Under the pieces are notes generated by a model that searched no databases, was not told the DNA's origin, and was given only the letters and a program-made list of their open reading frames with translations. Of a stretch of 64,000 bases of DNA, positions 58,714 through 64,000 are shown in pieces. The DNA comes from Apostichopus japonicus (lineage: Eukaryota > Echinodermata > Holothuroidea > Aspidochirotida > Stichopodidae): positions 38,342,501 to 38,406,500 of the forward strand of contig NC_092568.1 of the NCBI RefSeq assembly GCF_037975245.1, given 5' to 3'. Positions within the stretch are counted from its first letter, which is position 1. Every line of letters starts with the position of its first letter. The position numbers and the translations under genes are program-made.

Positions 58714-59431
58714 TTTTCATTTTTCCTCACCCACAACTCCGCACCCTTTCTTTCTTTATTTCTTTTTCACTATTCTTTTATCCTGTCATTGTTATGAAAA
58801 GTCCCTCCCCCCCCCCCCTCACCACCACCGTTGAAGACATTGACTTGCCATATACCACTATTGTTGTGACCTGATCATTGCAATCACAAGTTTTTCTCCA
58901 GCCCCCTTTAATTCGAGACAAGTGTATCATTAGGGCTATATCATTCCGCATGCATGCACGCACGCACGCACGAGTGTTCTCCCTCAGGAAAAGTGCCGAA
59001 AAGAAACGGGAGAACATCTTTCTTGATATGTTCTCAAACAAAATCTCTCGTTTTTTGTGGCTTGGATGTCGGAGTACACAAAAGGAAGTAAATGTGATGC
59101 ACAAATTAGGTCGATTGAGGCAATTTTAGACCACTTTAGGCTTCCCATGAGCAGCGTACGAACACTATGTTAAGAGGTTTGTTCACAAGTCGGACGAACG
59201 TGGCTAGCTTCAGACTCTCAGTGTGAGTGTGCGTGCGTGCGTCAGTCATTGGGGCAATCATATCCGGGCGTATATGCTACCATATAGCTTCTCAAGTCAT
59301 ATAAAAACATGCACATTATTTAGTTTAATGGGATAAGTAACCATATAGGTGGTCTAGAGTTGAACATCCAACTTTGCAAAATAAGTCTCGGGGCGGGCGG
59401 GTATAAAAAGCTTAAATTTCACCATTCTAAT

Positions 59432-59550
59432 GTCTACGACCATATCACGTTGAATATACCGGTTCTCGTCCGATCACCGAAGTCAAGCAGCGTCGAGCCT
59501 AGTCAGTACTTGGATGGGTGACCGCCTGGGAATACTAGGTGCCGTAGACT
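59432..59550 (+). rRNA. 5S rRNA gene, copy 56
   Basis: Intact; unit 835 bp, 10 C, type L1. The spacer carries the C-to-T variant at 60100. Confidence 0.97.
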
Positions 59551-60266
59551 TTTTCATTTTTCCTCACCCACAACTCCGCACCCTTTCTTTCTTTATTTCT
59601 TTTTCACTATTCTTTTATCCTGTCATTGTTATGAAAAGTCCCTCCCCCCCCCCTCACCACCACCGTTGAAGACATTGACTTGCCATATACCACTATTGTT
59701 GTGACCTGATCATTGCAATCACAAGTTTTTCTCCAGCCCCCTTTAATTCGAGACAAGTGTATCATTAGGGCTATATCATTCCGCATGCATGCATGCACGC
59801 ACGCACGAGTGTTCTCCCTCAGGAAAAGTGCCGAAAAGAAACGGGAGAACATCTTTCTTGATATGTTCTCAAACAAAATCTCTCGTTTTTTGTGGCTTGG
59901 ATGTCGGAGTACACAAAAGGAAGTAAATGTGATGCACAAATTAGGTCGATTGAGGCAATTTTAGACCACTTTAGGCTTCCCATGAGCAGCGTACGAACAC
60001 TATGTTAAGAGGTTTGTTCACAAGTCGGACGAACGTGGCTAGCTTCAGACTCTCAGTGTGAGTGTGCGTGCGTGCGTCAGTCATTGGGGCAATCATATCT
60101 GGGCGTATATGCTACCATATAGCTTCTCAAGTCATATAAAAACATGCACATTATTTAGTTTAATGGGATAAGTAACCATATAGGTGGTCTAGAGTTGAAC
60201 ATCCAACTTTGCAAAATAAGTCTCGGGGCGGGCGGGTATAAAAAGCTTAAATTTCACCATTCTAAT

Positions 60267-60385
60267 GTCTACGACCATATCACGTTGAATATACCGGTTC
60301 TCGTCCGATCACCGAAGTCAAGCAGCGTCGAGCCTAGTCAGTACTTGGATGGGTGACCGCCTGGGAATACTAGGTGCCGTAGACT
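60267..60385 (+). rRNA. 5S rRNA gene, copy 57
   Basis: Intact; unit 839 bp, 14 C, type L2. The spacer lacks the T variant seen in both neighbouring units. Confidence 0.97.
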
Positions 60386-61105
60386 TTTTCATTTTTCCTC
60401 ACCCACAACTCCGCACCCTTTCTTTCTTTATTTCTTTTTCACTATTCTTTTATCCTGTCATTGTTATGAAAAGTCCCTCCCCCCCCCCCCCCTCACCACC
60501 ACCGTTGAAGACATTGACTTGCCATATACCACTATTGTTGTGACCTGATCATTGCAATCACAAGTTTTTCTCCAGCCCCCTTTAATTCGAGACAAGTGTA
60601 TCATTAGGGCTATATCATTCCGCATGCATGCACGCACGCACGCACGAGTGTTCTCCCTCAGGAAAAGTGCCGAAAAGAAACGGGAGAACATCTTTCTTGA
60701 TATGTTCTCAAACAAAATCTCTCGTTTTTTGTGGCTTGGATGTCGGAGTACACAAAAGGAAGTAAATGTGATGCACAAATTAGGTCGATTGAGGCAATTT
60801 TAGACCACTTTAGGCTTCCCATGAGCAGCGTACGAACACTATGTTAAGAGGTTTGTTCACAAGTCGGACGAACGTGGCTAGCTTCAGACTCTCAGTGTGA
60901 GTGTGCGTGCGTGCGTCAGTCATTGGGGCAATCATATCCGGGCGTATATGCTACCATATAGCTTCTCAAGTCATATAAAAACATGCACATTATTTAGTTT
61001 AATGGGATAAGTAACCATATAGGTGGTCTAGAGTTGAACATCCAACTTTGCAAAATAAGTCTCGGGGCGGGCGGGTATAAAAAGCTTAAATTTCACCATT
61101 CTAAT

Positions 61106-61224
61106 GTCTACGACCATATCACGTTGAATATACCGGTTCTCGTCCGATCACCGAAGTCAAGCAGCGTCGAGCCTAGTCAGTACTTGGATGGGTGACCGCC
61201 TGGGAATACTAGGTGCCGTAGACT
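61106..61224 (+). rRNA. 5S rRNA gene, copy 58
   Basis: Intact; unit 836 bp, 11 C, type L1. The spacer carries the same T variant, at 61775. Confidence 0.97.
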
Positions 61225-61941
61225 TTTTCATTTTTCCTCACCCACAACTCCGCACCCTTTCTTTCTTTATTTCTTTTTCACTATTCTTTTATCCTGTCAT
61301 TGTTATGAAAAGTCCCTCCCCCCCCCCCTCACCACCACCGTTGAAGACATTGACTTGCCATATACCACTATTGTTGTGACCTGATCATTGCAATCACAAG
61401 TTTTTCTCCAGCCCCCTTTAATTCGAGACAAGTGTATCATTAGGGCTATATCATTCCGCATGCATGCATGCACGCACGCACGAGTGTTCTCCCTCAGGAA
61501 AAGTGCCGAAAAGAAACGGGAGAACATCTTTCTTGATATGTTCTCAAACAAAATCTCTCGTTTTTTGTGGCTTGGATGTCGGAGTACACAAAAGGAAGTA
61601 AATGTGATGCACAAATTAGGTCGATTGAGGCAATTTTAGACCACTTTAGGCTTCCCATGAGCAGCGTACGAACACTATGTTAAGAGGTTTGTTCACAAGT
61701 CGGACGAACGTGGCTAGCTTCAGACTCTCAGTGTGAGTGTGCGTGCGTGCGTCAGTCATTGGGGCAATCATATCTGGGCGTATATGCTACCATATAGCTT
61801 CTCAAGTCATATAAAAACATGCACATTATTTAGTTTAATGGGATAAGTAACCATATAGGTGGTCTAGAGTTGAACATCCAACTTTGCAAAATAAGTCTCG
61901 GGGCGGGCGGGTATAAAAAGCTTAAATTTCACCATTCTAAT

Positions 61942-62060
61942 GTCTACGACCATATCACGTTGAATATACCGGTTCTCGTCCGATCACCGAAGTCAAGCAG
62001 CGTCGAGCCTAGTCAGTACTTGGATGGGTGACCGCCTGGGAATACTAGGTGCCGTAGACT
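61942..62060 (+). rRNA. 5S rRNA gene, copy 59
   Basis: Intact; unit 831 bp, 10 C, type S. Confidence 0.97.
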
Positions 62061-62772
62061 TTTTCATTTTTCCTCACCCACAACTCCGCACCCTTTCTTT
62101 CTTTATTTCTTTTTCACTATTCTTTTATCCTGTCATTGTTATGAAAAGTCCCTCCCCCCCCCCTCACCACCACCGTTGAAGACATTGACTTGCCATATAC
62201 CACTATTGTTGTGACCTGATCATTGCAATCACAAGTTTTTCTCCAGCCCCCTTTAATTCGAGACAAGTGTATCATTAGGGCTATATCATTCCGCATGCAT
62301 GCACGCACGCACGAGTGTTCTCCCTCAGGAAAAGTGCCGAAAAGAAACGGGAGAACATCTTTCTTGATATGTTCTCAAACAAAATCTCTCGTTTTTTGTG
62401 GCTTGGATGTCGGAGTACACAAAAGGAAGTAAATGTGATGCACAAATTAGGTCGATTGAGGCAATTTTAGACCACTTTAGGCTTCCCATGAGCAGCGTAC
62501 GAACACTATGTTAAGAGGTTTGTTCACAAGTCGGACGAACGTGGCTAGCTTCAGACTCTCAGTGTGAGTGTGCGTGCGTGCGTCAGTCATTGGGGCAATC
62601 ATATCCGGGCGTATATGCTACCATATAGCTTCTCAAGTCATATAAAAACATGCACATTATTTAGTTTAATGGGATAAGTAACCATATAGGTGGTCTAGAG
62701 TTGAACATCCAACTTTGCAAAATAAGTCTCGGGGCGGGCGGGTATAAAAAGCTTAAATTTCACCATTCTAAT

Positions 62773-62891
62773 GTCTACGACCATATCACGTTGAATATAC
62801 CGGTTCTCGTCCGATCACCGAAGTCAAGCAGCGTCGAGCCTAGTCAGTACTTGGATGGGTGACCGCCTGGGAATACTAGGTGCCGTAGACT
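62773..62891 (+). rRNA. 5S rRNA gene, copy 60
   Basis: Intact; unit 838 bp, 13 C, type L1. Confidence 0.97.
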
Positions 62892-63610
62892 TTTTCATTT
62901 TTCCTCACCCACAACTCCGCACCCTTTCTTTCTTTATTTCTTTTTCACTATTCTTTTATCCTGTCATTGTTATGAAAAGTCCCTCCCCCCCCCCCCCTCA
63001 CCACCACCGTTGAAGACATTGACTTGCCATATACCACTATTGTTGTGACCTGATCATTGCAATCACAAGTTTTTCTCCAGCCCCCTTTAATTCGAGACAA
63101 GTGTATCATTAGGGCTATATCATTCCGCATGCATGCATGCACGCACGCACGAGTGTTCTCCCTCAGGAAAAGTGCCGAAAAGAAACGGGAGAACATCTTT
63201 CTTGATATGTTCTCAAACAAAATCTCTCGTTTTTTGTGGCTTGGATGTCGGAGTACACAAAAGGAAGTAAATGTGATGCACAAATTAGGTCGATTGAGGC
63301 AATTTTAGACCACTTTAGGCTTCCCATGAGCAGCGTACGAACACTATGTTAAGAGGTTTGTTCACAAGTCGGACGAACGTGGCTAGCTTCAGACTCTCAG
63401 TGTGAGTGTGCGTGCGTGCGTCAGTCATTGGGGCAATCATATCCGGGCGTATATGCTACCATATAGCTTCTCAAGTCATATAAAAACATGCACATTATTT
63501 AGTTTAATGGGATAAGTAACCATATAGGTGGTCTAGAGTTGAACATCCAACTTTGCAAAATAAGTCTCGGGGCGGGCGGGTATAAAAAGCTTAAATTTCA
63601 CCATTCTAAT

Positions 63611-63729
63611 GTCTACGACCATATCACGTTGAATATACCGGTTCTCGTCCGATCACCGAAGTCAAGCAGCGTCGAGCCTAGTCAGTACTTGGATGGGTGA
63701 CCGCCTGGGAATACTAGGTGCCGTAGACT
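63611..63729 (+). rRNA. 5S rRNA gene, copy 61
   Basis: Intact gene; its spacer (10 C, type L1) runs off the right edge of the window. Confidence 0.97.
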
Positions 63730-64000
63730 TTTTCATTTTTCCTCACCCACAACTCCGCACCCTTTCTTTCTTTATTTCTTTTTCACTATTCTTTTATCCT
63801 GTCATTGTTATGAAAAGTCCCTCCCCCCCCCCTCACCACCACCGTTGAAGACATTGACTTGCCATATACCACTATTGTTGTGACCTGATCATTGCAATCA
63901 CAAGTTTTTCTCCAGCCCCCTTTAATTCGAGACAAGTGTATCATTAGGGCTATATCATTCCGCATGCATGCATGCACGCACGCACGAGTGTTCTCCCTCA

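Larger units (their letters stand above)
47836..64000 (+). repeat. 5S rDNA tandem array, right block
   Basis: The array resumes at 5S position 98 and continues past the window edge with nineteen intact genes. Units are 831-839 bp. A single C-to-T spacer variant (CATATCTGGG for CATATCCGGG) occurs in two units, at 60100 and 61775. Confidence 0.97.

Overview
The window is almost entirely a tandem array of 5S ribosomal RNA genes from an animal nuclear genome. The 119-nt gene has metazoan 5S features: it opens GTCTACGACC, carries box A and box C, and closes with a complementary GTAGACT and a T run. The details resemble invertebrate rather than vertebrate 5S, but I cannot name the species. There are 61 gene loci on the + strand: 58 intact, one cut by the left window edge, and two interrupted by mobile elements. 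A full unit is 831-839 bp. Each gene has a TATA box about 30 bp upstream and a T-run terminator. The roughly 715-bp spacers are almost identical. Nearly all length differences come from a C tract (10-14 C) and a CATG/CACG microsatellite that differs by one 4-bp step. One unit (20029-20601) has lost about 262 bp.

The first interruption (about 24811-30193) is a full-length, intact-looking non-LTR retrotransposon on the + strand. ORF1 has three CCHC zinc knuckles. ORF2 has an APE endonuclease, a reverse transcriptase and a C-terminal CCHC. The element ends in poly(A) and is flanked by a 12-bp duplication of 5S positions 27-38. This fits the Tx1/L1 group, whose Mutsu families are known to target 5S rRNA genes.

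The second interruption (39445-47835, 8391 bp) is a DNA transposon with imperfect terminal inverted repeats of about 90 bp, flanked by a 3-bp GGA duplication at 5S positions 98-100. On the minus strand it carries one two-exon gene with a 1.9-kb intron, giving a predicted 1646-aa protein. In order the protein has Cys/His-rich N-terminal modules, a conserved central region that may be the DDE-type catalytic core, a FEN1/XPG-like PIN nuclease with its acidic motifs present, a tesmin/TSO1-like CXC domain and an acidic tail. The architecture and 3-bp duplication point to the Academ superfamily, in its XPG-bearing form. A 532-bp MITE with a perfect 9-bp duplication is nested in the intron.

The most unusual observation is that the transposon carries, just beyond the 3' end of its gene, a diverged copy of the spacer of the host 5S array (about 40031-40510). 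This suggests long residence in 5S arrays, or an ancestral exchange between spacer and transposon. Two unrelated elements have therefore entered two different points of the same 120-bp gene.
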